Assembly: GCF_025351285.1 (NCBI RefSeq)
Contig: NZ_JANXWG010000105.1
Location: forward strand, 1-64,000
Direction: 5' to 3'
From: Novosphingobium sp.
GTDB lineage: Bacteria; Pseudomonadota; Alphaproteobacteria; Sphingomonadales; Sphingomonadaceae
DNA: 64,000 bases
Positions 46,639-54,541 of the stretch are shown piece after piece. Made by a program: the position numbers and the translations under genes. Each line of letters opens with the position of its first letter. The stretch's first letter is position 1. The notes beneath the pieces are model-generated. The model was given only the letters and a program-made list of their open reading frames with translations. It searched no databases and was not told where the DNA came from.

Positions 46639-46955
46639 TCGCCGCCTTTGAGCACCTGCACGAGCAGCGCCTTGAGCGGCTCGGTGCACCGCGCGAGGCC
46701 GGCTTGGGCAACATCCTCGGAGAAAGCCTCTCGTGTCATGTCCGTGCGGTCGGCCAGGCAGTGCCAGAACAATCCGGCCAGCTCGGTCAGCCGAAGTTGG
46801 CCCGCGCTCGCCCGTTCGATCAACGCGAACAGCGAGCCGAGTTCGTCCTCGGCGGCAACCAGCGCCGAAAAGCTCGGCCGCAACACGTGCGCCACCGGCC
46901 CCAGATGCAGCGCAACCTCGCCGCGCCAGCGATTGGCGCTCACGTTGCCGGTCAT
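46635..46955 (-). CDS. GTA gp10-like tail chaperone
   Basis: The 106-residue protein has the GTA-gp10 family layout: an N-terminal NRWRGEVALHLG and a segment FSALVAAEDELGSLFALIERA typical of this family. It likely acts with the smaller chaperone that overlaps it, as in lambda gpG/gpGT-like pairs; that likeness is inference. Both junctions overlap by four bases. Confidence 0.83.
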   Translation of the reverse strand: MTGNVSANRWRGEVALHLGPVAHVLRPSFSALVAAEDELGSLFALIERASAGQLRLTELAGLFWHCLADRTDMTREAFSEDVAQAGLARCTEPLKALLVQVLKGGE

Positions 46956-47359
46956 TGGGGCAACACCGCGCCCGAGCTTTCGAGCGTCAGCGTGTAATTG
47001 CGCTCGCCATTGAAATCGCCGGCATAATCGAGCTTCGACACCAGGAACCGGCCAACAAGCTTGGATCCGTCCTCGAACGAAAGCTGGTAATCGGTGATCG
47101 ACCCGTCGAGCGCGCGGGCACGCACTTGCGCTTCGGCCGCGCTGCCCAGGAAAATCCCCGCCGCGCTGACCGACACCGTGCGCACGCCGGCACCCGACAG
47201 CAATTCGCGCCAGCCGCCCGAATCCTTGCTTGTCACCACGACGAGTTCACCCGCGATCGACATCTGTGTGGTGCGCAAACCCGCCACCGTGTTGAACGCC
47301 GGCGTGGCATTGCCGTCGCTGATCTTGAGCAGGAACGCGCTTCCCTTCTGTGCAGCCAT
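46952..47359 (-). CDS. GTA major tail tube protein (gp9-like, TP901-1 type)
   Basis: The 135-residue protein begins AAQKGSAFLLKI and has the TP901-1 major tail protein pattern (VAGLRTTQMSIAGELVVVTSKDS, FLGSAAEAQVRARALDG). It forms hexameric rings of the tail tube. A ribosome binding site AGGA stands upstream of the ATG. It is followed by the two chaperones, the usual order. Confidence 0.9.
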   Translation of the reverse strand: MAAQKGSAFLLKISDGNATPAFNTVAGLRTTQMSIAGELVVVTSKDSGGWRELLSGAGVRTVSVSAAGIFLGSAAEAQVRARALDGSITDYQLSFEDGSKLVGRFLVSKLDYAGDFNGERNYTLTLESSGAVLPQ

Positions 47360-47392
47360 GAATCTTGTCCTTTTATAAGAGGATTGGTTCGC

Positions 47393-47788
47393 TCAGGCGG
47401 CGAGTACGCGCGCCCGGTAATCGAGCATCAGCGCGCGCAACGCTTCGCCGCGCTGCTCGGCCTTGGCCCGCATGAAAGTGAGGTTGACGAGGCGGAAGCC
47501 CGCTGCCGATTGGTCGGCGGGCATCGCTTCCACGCGCCGTTCGATCGCTGCCACCAGCGCGGCTTCGGACAGCGGATCATCGCCGCGATAATTGAGTTCG
47601 AGCGCAACGCGGACTTCGCGCCCGCGCAAGTCCTTGGTGCCCCAGTCGGTGCTCGCGCTGGCGGTCAGCGCCAGCCAGGGCAATGCGGTGCGCGACGGCG
47701 CTTCCTCGACAATCGCGTTGAGCCCCGATGCCAGCGCGCTGTCGGCGGCCAGCCAGGCAATTAGCGCGGCGCGGAAGGCGATTTCCAT
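47393..47788 (-). CDS. GTA tail terminator (DUF3168, gp8-like)
   Basis: The 131-residue protein starts MEIAFRAALIAWLAAD and contains the DUF3168 core (LNAIVEEAPSRTALPWLAL, DWGTKDLRGREVRVALELNY). It caps the tail where it meets the head. The ATG lies inside the end of the small frame upstream; the longer frame to 47830 is not needed. Order and size agree with the cluster. Confidence 0.87.
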   Translation of the reverse strand: MEIAFRAALIAWLAADSALASGLNAIVEEAPSRTALPWLALTASASTDWGTKDLRGREVRVALELNYRGDDPLSEAALVAAIERRVEAMPADQSAAGFRLVNLTFMRAKAEQRGEALRALMLDYRARVLAA

Positions 47789-47961
47789 TTGGCGGTCCCT
47801 TTCTGATGGTGATGGACCAAGTGCGGCCACAGCAAATGCGGCTGGCGCCAGCGCAGCGGATCGCGCGGACCGGCGTTGCCGGGCGACTGCGCAGCTAGTC
47901 GTGTCGCCACGTTCTCAAGCGCTTGCAGCAGCCCGCCGAAATCTGCGGTCGCGCTGATCAT
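47761..47961 (-). CDS. Small frame in the gp7 (stopper) position
   Basis: The 66-residue frame begins with ATG overlapping the gp6-like stop (ATGA) and reads ISATADFGGLLQALENVATR then a basic, His-rich end. It overlaps the start of the DUF3168 gene by 28 bases. In RcGTA this position holds gp7 of about 110 residues; here the product is much shorter and I could not confirm its family. The four-base overlap suggests that it is translated. Confidence 0.5.
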   Translation of the reverse strand: MISATADFGGLLQALENVATRLAAQSPGNAGPRDPLRWRQPHLLWPHLVHHHQKGTAKWKSPSAPR

Positions 47962-48506
47962 GTCAGATGCACCCGGCGCCACGGCCGCCACAGCGCCGCC
48001 ACAGCAGCGGGCGGCACGGGAGCCGGACGGTCCGCCTCACGTTCGCGATGCTGGAACGCCGCCAGCCGGATCACGCCTTGGCGGATGCCTTCGGGCAGTT
48101 GCTCCCAACCCGTCGACACGCCGGCTGAATAGGAAACCACGATGCGCGTTTCGCTGATCGGGGCCGATAGCCGCACTCGACCGCCGCCATCGGCATCGAG
48201 GTCGATCATGTATTCGGTTAGGGCCAACGCCCTGCGCGTGCCGTCGAGCCCCAGCGCGAATACGCCAGTGATCGCCTGCACCGGTCGCGCCGACAGCGAT
48301 TGCCACCAGACATGCGCGGCCAGCACGTCCTCGCAACCGCTTAGCAGCGGCAACTGCCCGGTGAAGCCCTCGCAGATTTCTAGCGCAGCAGCCAGCAGCG
48401 CGCCCAGTTCGGCATCGTCGCGGCCGAGCGCGATCCCTAGCCAGGCCTTGAGTTCGGTAAGCGCCGCCGGGGACAGCAGCGGCGGCGCGACTATTGCCCG
48501 CTTCAT
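47958..48506 (-). CDS. GTA head-tail connector (gp6-like)
   Basis: The 182-residue protein has the phage head-tail connector layout (LLSPAALTELKAWLGIALGRD, LLAAALEICEGFTGQLPLL, IRQGVIRLAAFQHRERE). ATG 48506 has GGAG six bases upstream and is preferred to the longer start at 48566. It sits between the capsid gene and the tail genes. The 168 bases before the capsid gene hold no other gene. Confidence 0.85.
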   Translation of the reverse strand: MKRAIVAPPLLSPAALTELKAWLGIALGRDDAELGALLAAALEICEGFTGQLPLLSGCEDVLAAHVWWQSLSARPVQAITGVFALGLDGTRRALALTEYMIDLDADGGGRVRLSAPISETRIVVSYSAGVSTGWEQLPEGIRQGVIRLAAFQHREREADRPAPVPPAAVAALWRPWRRVHLT

Positions 48507-48674
48507 GGCAATCTCCGGAAAATTGGTGGGACGGGAGGCAAGAAAGAAGGCGCCCGCGGCGGGCAAAGGGGGATCAACCCGCCGCGAGCGCGCCGGGGCG
48601 CGCCAAGACAGATGGTGTTAGCGCAGCGCCCGGAATCGGGCCGGCCCGTCAGGACGCGGCCCGGATCACGGCGG

Positions 48675-49814
48675 TTACGTCGAGATCTTGATCAGCTTGA
48701 TCGCTTCGCTGTCGAGCACCTGCCCACCGATCCGCCGCGTGGCGTAGAACCGCACGAACGGCTTGTTGGTGTAGGGATCGCGCAGGATCGACGTGGCCGA
48801 GCGTTCCGCGATAAGGTAACCGTTCTGGAAGTTGCCGAACGCGATCGGGAAGGCACCGGCACCGATATCGGGCATGTCGGCGCTCTCGATCACCGGATAG
48901 CCAAGCAGCTTGTCGGGCAGCCCGTCGACCAGGCTGGCCTGCCACAGGAATTCACCCATCGCGGTCTTGATCTTGCGGATCGAGGCCAAGGTGGTCGAAT
49001 TCATCACCCACACCGCGCCCTGACGGTGGCCGGGCTTAACCGCGTGGACCAGATCGATCAGCTTGGCATCGGGTGCGGTCGGGTCGAGCCCGGTGGCGTT
49101 CCCGGTGGCCAGATACTGGAGCGAACCGAACGCGCGGGTTCCGTCGATGGCGGTGCTGGTCGGTGCAGCAAGGAAGCCCTGCGGCACATTGGCGCCGGTG
49201 CCGTTGACGAACGCGGCGCCCTCGGCACGCGCAAATTCGCGCGCGATTTCGGTGGCCAGCCAGGTTTCGACATCGAACATCGAATCGTCGAGCATGGCTT
49301 GGCTCGCCGCCGGATTGGCATACAGTTCGCCGAACGTCGGTGCGATCTCGGCGAACTTTTGCGTCGCCGTATCGGGCCGCGCATCGGTCTCACCCACCCA
49401 GCCCGAAGCCACGCTGCCGAGCGAGACCAGCTTGCGGTAACCGGCCGTGCCGACCTGGACGACATGTGCGATGGTGCGGATCGGGCTGAGCTTGAGCAAC
49501 TGGCGCTGAATTTCGACGTCGATTTCGCGCGGCACCGTATAGCCGCCATCGGCCGGCGAACCGATCGACATCGACTTGAGTTCGCTCTCGCGGCCATGGC
49601 GCAGGAAGCCGTTGACGAAGCTCTTCATCTCGGTCGATCCGGAGCGCGATCCGCTGATCGGCGCGCGGCTGGCGGCCAGGCTGACCTTTTCGAGCCGGCC
49701 CTTCACTTCATCGACATCGGATCGCAGCGTCGCCAGATCGGCTTCCTGCGCATCCTGCCGCGCTACAACGTCGAACGACGCGGCGAGCGGATCGGTCATA
49801 TCCTGATTGTCCAT
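48675..49814 (-). CDS. GTA major capsid protein (HK97 fold)
   Basis: The 379-residue protein has a coiled N-terminal delta domain (about residues 1-60, DAQEADLATLRSDVDEVKGR-type), then the HK97 capsid domain (AYDGGYT-like ADGGYTVPREI, ASGWVGETDARPDT, VNGTGANVPQGFL). The delta domain is cut by the protease encoded upstream during head assembly. It is the most expressed product expected of this cluster. Confidence 0.93.
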   Translation of the reverse strand: MDNQDMTDPLAASFDVVARQDAQEADLATLRSDVDEVKGRLEKVSLAASRAPISGSRSGSTEMKSFVNGFLRHGRESELKSMSIGSPADGGYTVPREIDVEIQRQLLKLSPIRTIAHVVQVGTAGYRKLVSLGSVASGWVGETDARPDTATQKFAEIAPTFGELYANPAASQAMLDDSMFDVETWLATEIAREFARAEGAAFVNGTGANVPQGFLAAPTSTAIDGTRAFGSLQYLATGNATGLDPTAPDAKLIDLVHAVKPGHRQGAVWVMNSTTLASIRKIKTAMGEFLWQASLVDGLPDKLLGYPVIESADMPDIGAGAFPIAFGNFQNGYLIAERSATSILRDPYTNKPFVRFYATRRIGGQVLDSEAIKLIKIST

Positions 49815-49920
49815 TAGGGGACGTCCTTTCTTGCGTGAAAATGCCGCTGGCCTGCGAGATTGGCCCGCAGGGGGCGCTGCGGCGGGGGAAACTGCCTTGA
49901 AATATCGAGGGGACGGCCGA

Positions 49921-50346
49921 TCAGGGCCGGACGAGATGGACTTGCGCCAGCGGTTGCATTGGCTGCGTTACGAGGCTGACCTCGAACAGATCGACCGCCT
50001 GCAAATCGCGCCCTGCGGCTGTGCGTCGCGCAGCGGTTGCGCGGTATCCGAACGACAGCCCGCGCACCGTGCGATCGCGCAGCAGCGCGGCGGCACCGGG
50101 ATCGGTCAGCGTGCCGATCACGCGCAAGCCGCGTTCGTCTTCCGCAATCGTGTCGATCGTGCCGATCCGCCGGTCGGGCCGGTGCTGCCAGAACACCGGC
50201 AGCGGACCATCGGCGGCGCGCGCGGCCAGACTGCGCGCAAAGGCTCCGGGGTGGATCACGTCGCCGCCCAGGTCGCGCTTGCCGAAGATCGCGGCATAGC
50301 CCGCGAAGCGCACCGGCACGGCGGGGGGATCGCCCGCGCCGCTCAC
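49921..50346 (-). CDS. GTA prohead protease (gp4-like)
   Basis: The 141-residue protein has the HK97 prohead protease layout (RFAGYAAIFGKRDLGGDVI, PVFWQHRPDRRIGTI, GLSFGYRA, FEVSLVTQPM). The catalytic histidine is in WQHRP and the serine in EVSLVT. It starts at GTG 50346, overlapping the upstream stop (GTGA); the open frame to 50559 is antisense-like text and not family-like. Confidence 0.88.
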   Translation of the reverse strand: MSGAGDPPAVPVRFAGYAAIFGKRDLGGDVIHPGAFARSLAARAADGPLPVFWQHRPDRRIGTIDTIAEDERGLRVIGTLTDPGAAALLRDRTVRGLSFGYRATAARRTAAGRDLQAVDLFEVSLVTQPMQPLAQVHLVRP

Positions 50347-50687
50347 TTGACCAGATCCCAAAAGCCGTGCCGCACTGCGATGCCGAACAGCAGCCCGGCC
50401 AGCGCCAGCCGCACGACCCATTCGATCGCGGCCTTCCACGCGCTCGCCTTGGCGTCGCGCCAGGCGCGCAGCAATTCGCGCAATTCGGTCAGGTCCTGAT
50501 GCGCCGAGGGATCGGACAACCCCATCCGATCGAGCACCCTCGCGGCGCCGAGGTCGCACGCTTCCTCTACGATGGCGCGCAAGGTCACCATTTCGCAGCC
50601 CGATCCTTCGGCCTGCGCGATCAGCCGGGCGAGCATGTCCTCGTTGCTCATCGGGCGGTTGGCGGCGGATGGTTGCGGCGCGCTCAT
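50343..50687 (-). CDS. DUF6127-like small protein in the GTA cluster (gp3.5 position)
   Basis: The 114-residue protein has a soluble helical N-terminal half (MSNEDMLARLIAQAE, LRAIVEEACDLGAARVLDRM) and a C-terminal membrane segment (WVVRLALAGLLFGIAV). It sits between portal and protease, as gp3.5 does in Rhodobacter. The role is unknown. It overlaps both neighbours by four bases. Confidence 0.82.
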   Translation of the reverse strand: MSAPQPSAANRPMSNEDMLARLIAQAEGSGCEMVTLRAIVEEACDLGAARVLDRMGLSDPSAHQDLTELRELLRAWRDAKASAWKAAIEWVVRLALAGLLFGIAVRHGFWDLVK

Positions 50688-51856
50688 GTTCCTGGCTCCT
50701 GGTTGTCAGGCGGGATTCCCAGCATTGCGCGCTTTTCGTCGCGGGTCAGGAAATCGGCCTTGGTAAGCTGAGCCCACAGCATCTCGCGGTCCTCGGCCAG
50801 CGCGGGCACACGATCGAGATCGACCGTGACGCTCGCTTCTGGAAATGCATCGACCAGCCCCTCGGTCAGCGCGGAGAGCAGTTTCGAAGCCAGCGGCAGG
50901 ATCGTCAGCCGCCACAGCGCGCGGTTGGCCTCGCGGTAATTGTTGTAAGTTGAGTCGCCCGGCAGGCCGAGCATCATCGGCGGCACCCCGAAGGCCAGCG
51001 AAATGTCGCGCGCGGCGGCGGCCTTCAGCGTGGCAAAATCCATGTCGGCGGGCGACATCGACATCGACTGCCACTTGAGCCCGCCATCCAAGAGCATCGG
51101 CCGCCCGGCGTTGCCTTGCCCTGCAAACGCGGTGGCGAGTTCTTCCTTGACCCGATCGAACTGGTCGGCGGTCAACGCCGCGCCGGGCTCGCCCGGATCG
51201 TAAACCAGCGCCCCCGAAGGCCGCGCCGCATTTTCCAGCAGCGCCAGGTTCCACGCAGCGGCAGCGTTATGGATCGCCACCGCCTCGTCCGCCGCAGCCA
51301 GGCACCCGACGCCGTAGTGATCGTCGATCGGATGGAAGTCCTTGATATGGATGATGTTGACCCGGCCGAAATCATCGGTCGCCGGGATCACCAGCCGCTG
51401 GTCCGAAACCTGATAGGCATAAGCCGCCGGCCAGCCATTGGCGTCGGGCTGGATCGTGATCCGTTCGGGCCGCAATGCGAACAATTCGGCTGGCCGGCCG
51501 AAGTCATCGCGCAACACCTGCACATAACCATTGCCATGCAGCAGCACCTGGCTCGCCAGCGTTTCGAGCAATGTCTGCCCTGCGCTGGTTTCCGCCACCA
51601 GCGCCATCAGCGCAGGATCGGACGCGCTCAGCGGCGCTCCGGCAATCCCCTCGGCCACCAGCCGCACCGCGCGCTGCGCCACCGGATTGCGCAAGTAGGC
51701 CGCGCGCACCGCCGTGTTGTAATGGAACGGCGCGCGCGCATCGCCACCCCGCCAATCGGCGGTCTGCCACGGCGAAACGAAGCTGCGCGCCAGTGGCGGC
51801 CTCTCGGCTGCGGGCACGCCCTTGAAGGCGGCCGCAAGCGACTGCAAAAACGACAT
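50684..51856 (-). CDS. GTA portal protein (HK97 type)
   Basis: The 390-residue protein has the HK97-like portal pattern: FHYNTAVRAAYLRNPVAQRAVRLV near the start, DDHYGVGCLAAADEAV in the middle and AAARDISLAFGVPPMMLGLPGD with TYNNYREANRA near residue 300. It forms the ring through which DNA enters the head. It follows the large terminase gene by 38 bases. Confidence 0.93.
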   Translation of the reverse strand: MSFLQSLAAAFKGVPAAERPPLARSFVSPWQTADWRGGDARAPFHYNTAVRAAYLRNPVAQRAVRLVAEGIAGAPLSASDPALMALVAETSAGQTLLETLASQVLLHGNGYVQVLRDDFGRPAELFALRPERITIQPDANGWPAAYAYQVSDQRLVIPATDDFGRVNIIHIKDFHPIDDHYGVGCLAAADEAVAIHNAAAAWNLALLENAARPSGALVYDPGEPGAALTADQFDRVKEELATAFAGQGNAGRPMLLDGGLKWQSMSMSPADMDFATLKAAAARDISLAFGVPPMMLGLPGDSTYNNYREANRALWRLTILPLASKLLSALTEGLVDAFPEASVTVDLDRVPALAEDREMLWAQLTKADFLTRDEKRAMLGIPPDNQEPGT

Positions 51857-51894
51857 GGAAACCCTTTCGGTTAAAAGTCAGGCGTTCGTGGTGC

Positions 51895-53235
51895 TTAAGC
51901 GAGCCGCACGCGCGGTTCGCTGGCACCGCCGAGCATCAGTTCTGTCAGCGCCCACACGCAGGCGTCGGCACGGTCGGGCGAACGGCCGGGGCCGCGATAT
52001 TCGCCCCCCACCATCAGCCCGCACAATTCATCCTCGAGCTGCGGAAACATGTCTGCGTGCCGCACGCGTCCGCACTCGTACAACGCCGCCACCGGTTCAG
52101 CCCGCGCGCCCTTGCCGTGGCGGGCGTGAACCAGCTTGATCGGCAGCGCCGAATTGGCCGCGCGCAGCACGCTGCCGACCATCGCACCGCCCTGGTTGGC
52201 TTCGGCCACCACGCGATCGGCCTGCCAGATTGCCGAAGCATTGGACACGGCGCGCGCCCAGCGTTCGGGGCTGGCCTTTTCGACGGTTAGGTCAGCCTGG
52301 ACATAAGCCAGCCCATCATCACCCAGCCCGCAAACCACGATTCCGCAAGCATCGCCGTGCGCGCTGGCGGGCGGGTCCACCCCGATCACCACGCGCTTCA
52401 TCGGCGGAACACGCGCTACGCGGGCCTGCTCGAACATGGCGCGCGTCCACAGCGCGCCGGGCAGGTCATCGAGCATCTCGCCCTCCAGTTCCTGCCGGCC
52501 GAGCGCGCTCTGGCCGTAGGTGTTCTCCATGTCTTTCAAGAATTTGCGCGGCAAATTGGCAATGTTGGCGCGGCTCGCACCGCGCGTCACGATCACGTCG
52601 CCGCTCGCCTCTTCGGCTAGCAAGCGACGCAGCAACGGCACCGCGCGCGGCGTGGTCGTGGCCAGGATGCGTGGGTCTTCACCCAGCCGAAGCCCCAGCA
52701 ACAGGTTGTCCCAGCATCGCTCTGCGCGATTGCCCGACACGTCCCACTTGCCCAGTTCATCGCACCAGGCGTGGCTGTGCTGCGGTCCGCGCAGCGCTTC
52801 GGGCTCAGCCGCTCCGTAGATCGTCGCCTGTGCCCCGTTGTCCCACGTCAGCCGCCGCAGCGACGGTTCGAATTTCGGCGCGCGATCGGGTGCGCCCACC
52901 GAGAGCAGCCCGCTTTCACCCTCGACCATCACCGCGCGCGCATCGCCCAGCGAGGCGCCGATCAACGCGATCCGCGCATCGGGATTGGTCCGGGCAATCA
53001 TGCGAACCCATTCGGCACCCGCGCGGGTCTTGCCGAAGGCGCGCCCGGCGAGGATCAGCCAGACCCGCCAGTCGCCCGGCGGGGGCAATTGTTCCTTGCG
53101 TGCCCAAAGCGACCAGTGCCAGCGCGATCGGTCGAGTTCATCGCGCGACAAGAGTGACAGAAAGGCAGCGCGTGTTGCATCACCCATGCGGGGCAGCGGA
53201 TCATCCGCCATCGGCAACGGTGCCATCAATGTCAT
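51895..53235 (-). CDS. GTA large terminase subunit
   Basis: The 446-residue protein has a Walker A-type motif in LAGRAFGKTRAGAEW (about residues 67-81), a Walker B-type segment HAWCDELGKW, and a nuclease domain with VIGVDPPASAHGD. It packages DNA by headful mechanism. The ATG at 53235 overlaps the small terminase gene by 35 bases; internal ATGs at 53226 and 53211 are alternatives. The order terminase-portal-protease-capsid is typical. Confidence 0.93.
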   Translation of the reverse strand: MTLMAPLPMADDPLPRMGDATRAAFLSLLSRDELDRSRWHWSLWARKEQLPPPGDWRVWLILAGRAFGKTRAGAEWVRMIARTNPDARIALIGASLGDARAVMVEGESGLLSVGAPDRAPKFEPSLRRLTWDNGAQATIYGAAEPEALRGPQHSHAWCDELGKWDVSGNRAERCWDNLLLGLRLGEDPRILATTTPRAVPLLRRLLAEEASGDVIVTRGASRANIANLPRKFLKDMENTYGQSALGRQELEGEMLDDLPGALWTRAMFEQARVARVPPMKRVVIGVDPPASAHGDACGIVVCGLGDDGLAYVQADLTVEKASPERWARAVSNASAIWQADRVVAEANQGGAMVGSVLRAANSALPIKLVHARHGKGARAEPVAALYECGRVRHADMFPQLEDELCGLMVGGEYRGPGRSPDRADACVWALTELMLGGASEPRVRLA

Positions 53236-53701
53236 CCGGTCCGGTCACGATTGGCGTGAGCAAGGCGGTCGCTTGTTTCTCCCGAGCGCGCATCGCCGCG
53301 AGCTTGGCGTCGATCGAGGCCAGGATTTCTTCCTCGCTCTCGTTCTCGCGTTGCGCCCGTTCTCGTGATGCGCTGTCCTTGTGTACCGTCAGCAAGCGGA
53401 AGGCGGTGGCGTTGTCGTACTTCTTGCCATCTCCATCCTTGGATTCGCCGGCCAGCAAGCGATTTAGCAGCGCCATTTCGAGGTTATCGTAGCCCTCGCA
53501 CAGCGCCGCCTGCCAGGCGCGGGCAAAGCCGCGGTCCTCGCGACGGATCTTGTAGACGTGGCTGAGGCTGATCTTTGCTTGCGCCGCGGCGTGGCTGACG
53601 TTCGCCGTCTCGGCCAGCAGCGCGAGGAACTGGTCGCGCCAGTTGCGCGGCGCGATAACGCGCCGCTGGGGCGCGGGCGCCCCGGCTTCGGGTGTGGTCA
53701 T
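53201..53701 (-). CDS. GTA small terminase-like protein (gp1-like)
   Basis: The 166-residue protein has a helix-turn-helix region (WRDQFLALLAETANVSHAAA, ISLSHVYKIRREDRGFARA) and a helical C-terminus with an acidic coiled-coil-like stretch. That fits the GTA small terminase. ATG 53701 is preferred; ATG 53755 would add 18 residues. It is the first gene of the minus-strand GTA cluster and lies just behind a promoter-like sequence. Confidence 0.82.
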   Translation of the reverse strand: MTTPEAGAPAPQRRVIAPRNWRDQFLALLAETANVSHAAAQAKISLSHVYKIRREDRGFARAWQAALCEGYDNLEMALLNRLLAGESKDGDGKKYDNATAFRLLTVHKDSASRERAQRENESEEEILASIDAKLAAMRAREKQATALLTPIVTGPDDIDGTVADGG

Positions 53702-53771
53702 GAAGGAATATCCGAAAGGGTGCGGTGCCGGCCAGCCCGTGGGGCGACTCGGCATTTCGTGATGTTCGTCT

Positions 53772-53800
53772 TCTCTAACCAATGAGCGTGACGATGTCAA
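53772..53800 (-). promoter_or_regulatory. Promoter-like sequence of the GTA cluster
   Basis: On the minus strand TTGACA (53800-53795) and TAGAGA (53777-53772) are exactly 17 bases apart. Transcription would start near 53765, about 64 bases before the small terminase ATG at 53701. The -35 is perfect and the -10 is moderate. GTA promoters in other species depend on CtrA/GafA control, and no such site was confirmed here. Confidence 0.5.
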
Positions 53801-53899
53801 TCAAAAAGTGCCATATAGGTTCATCAAGAATGCTGGCACATCCCTGGCCGGTCGCTTAAGGCGCGCACAATTGCCATTTGCCCGAGGATTTCCTTGCCC

Positions 53900-54538
53900 A
53901 TGCTTCGCCGCTTGTATGACTGGACGCTGGCCAAGGCCTCCCATCCGCACGCCGAATGGTGGCTGGCGCTGTTCGCGTTCCTCGAAGCGAGCGTGTTTCC
54001 AGTGCCGCCGCACCCACTGCTCGGGCTGATGTGCCTGGCCGAACCGAAAAAGGCGCTGCGGTTTGCCGCAATTGCCACGATCGCTTCGGTGGCCGGCGGA
54101 TTGCTGGGCTACGAAGTCGGGCACTTGCTGTTCAACAGCGTCGGCCAGAAGCTGATCGACCTACTCGGGTTGTCGAAGTCGTTTCCCGAAGCGGTGTGCC
54201 TGCTGCGCGGGCAGGCGGGGTTCCTGATCATCGTCGCCAAGGGCGCAACGCCGATCCCCTACAAGCTGATAACGATCACCGCCGGCTTCATCGGCATGCC
54301 GCTGGGCATGTTCCTGGCGGCCAGCCTGATTTCGCGCTCGATCAGCTTCATGATCGTGGGCGTGCTGTTCCGCCTGTTCGGCGCGCCGATCAAGGCGTTC
54401 ATCGACAAGTATTTGCTGTGGGTGGTCGTGGGCTTCGTGGTGGCGGTAGTGGGCGGCGTGCTGGCGGTGACGATGCTCGGCCACGGTGGCAAGAAGGCGT
54501 CGAATTGCGCCCCGGCAACCGCAACCGCGCAAGCCTGA
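53900..54538 (+). CDS. YqaA/DedA-family membrane protein
   Basis: The 212-residue protein has about five membrane segments. It carries the DedA/VTT pattern: FPVPPHPLLGLMCLAEPK, ASVAGGLLGYEVGHLL, then KGATPIPYKLITITAGFIGMP with the conserved proline-rich loop. Such proteins act as lipid carriers or ion-coupled transporters in the inner membrane. ATG 53900 is taken; TTG 53894 is also in frame. It diverges from the GTA cluster. Confidence 0.87.
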   Translation: MLRRLYDWTLAKASHPHAEWWLALFAFLEASVFPVPPHPLLGLMCLAEPKKALRFAAIATIASVAGGLLGYEVGHLLFNSVGQKLIDLLGLSKSFPEAVCLLRGQAGFLIIVAKGATPIPYKLITITAGFIGMPLGMFLAASLISRSISFMIVGVLFRLFGAPIKAFIDKYLLWVVVGFVVAVVGGVLAVTMLGHGGKKASNCAPATATAQA

Positions 54539-54541
54539 CGA

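Noticed and set aside
45012..46997. Plus-strand frame of 661 residues in the GTA cluster
   Set aside because: Shadow of the tail genes on the minus strand; it crosses several real genes and reads as low-complexity Arg-rich text.
39627..53701. An intact prophage
   Set aside because: There is no integrase, lysis, replication or immunity gene, and the gene order matches a gene transfer agent.
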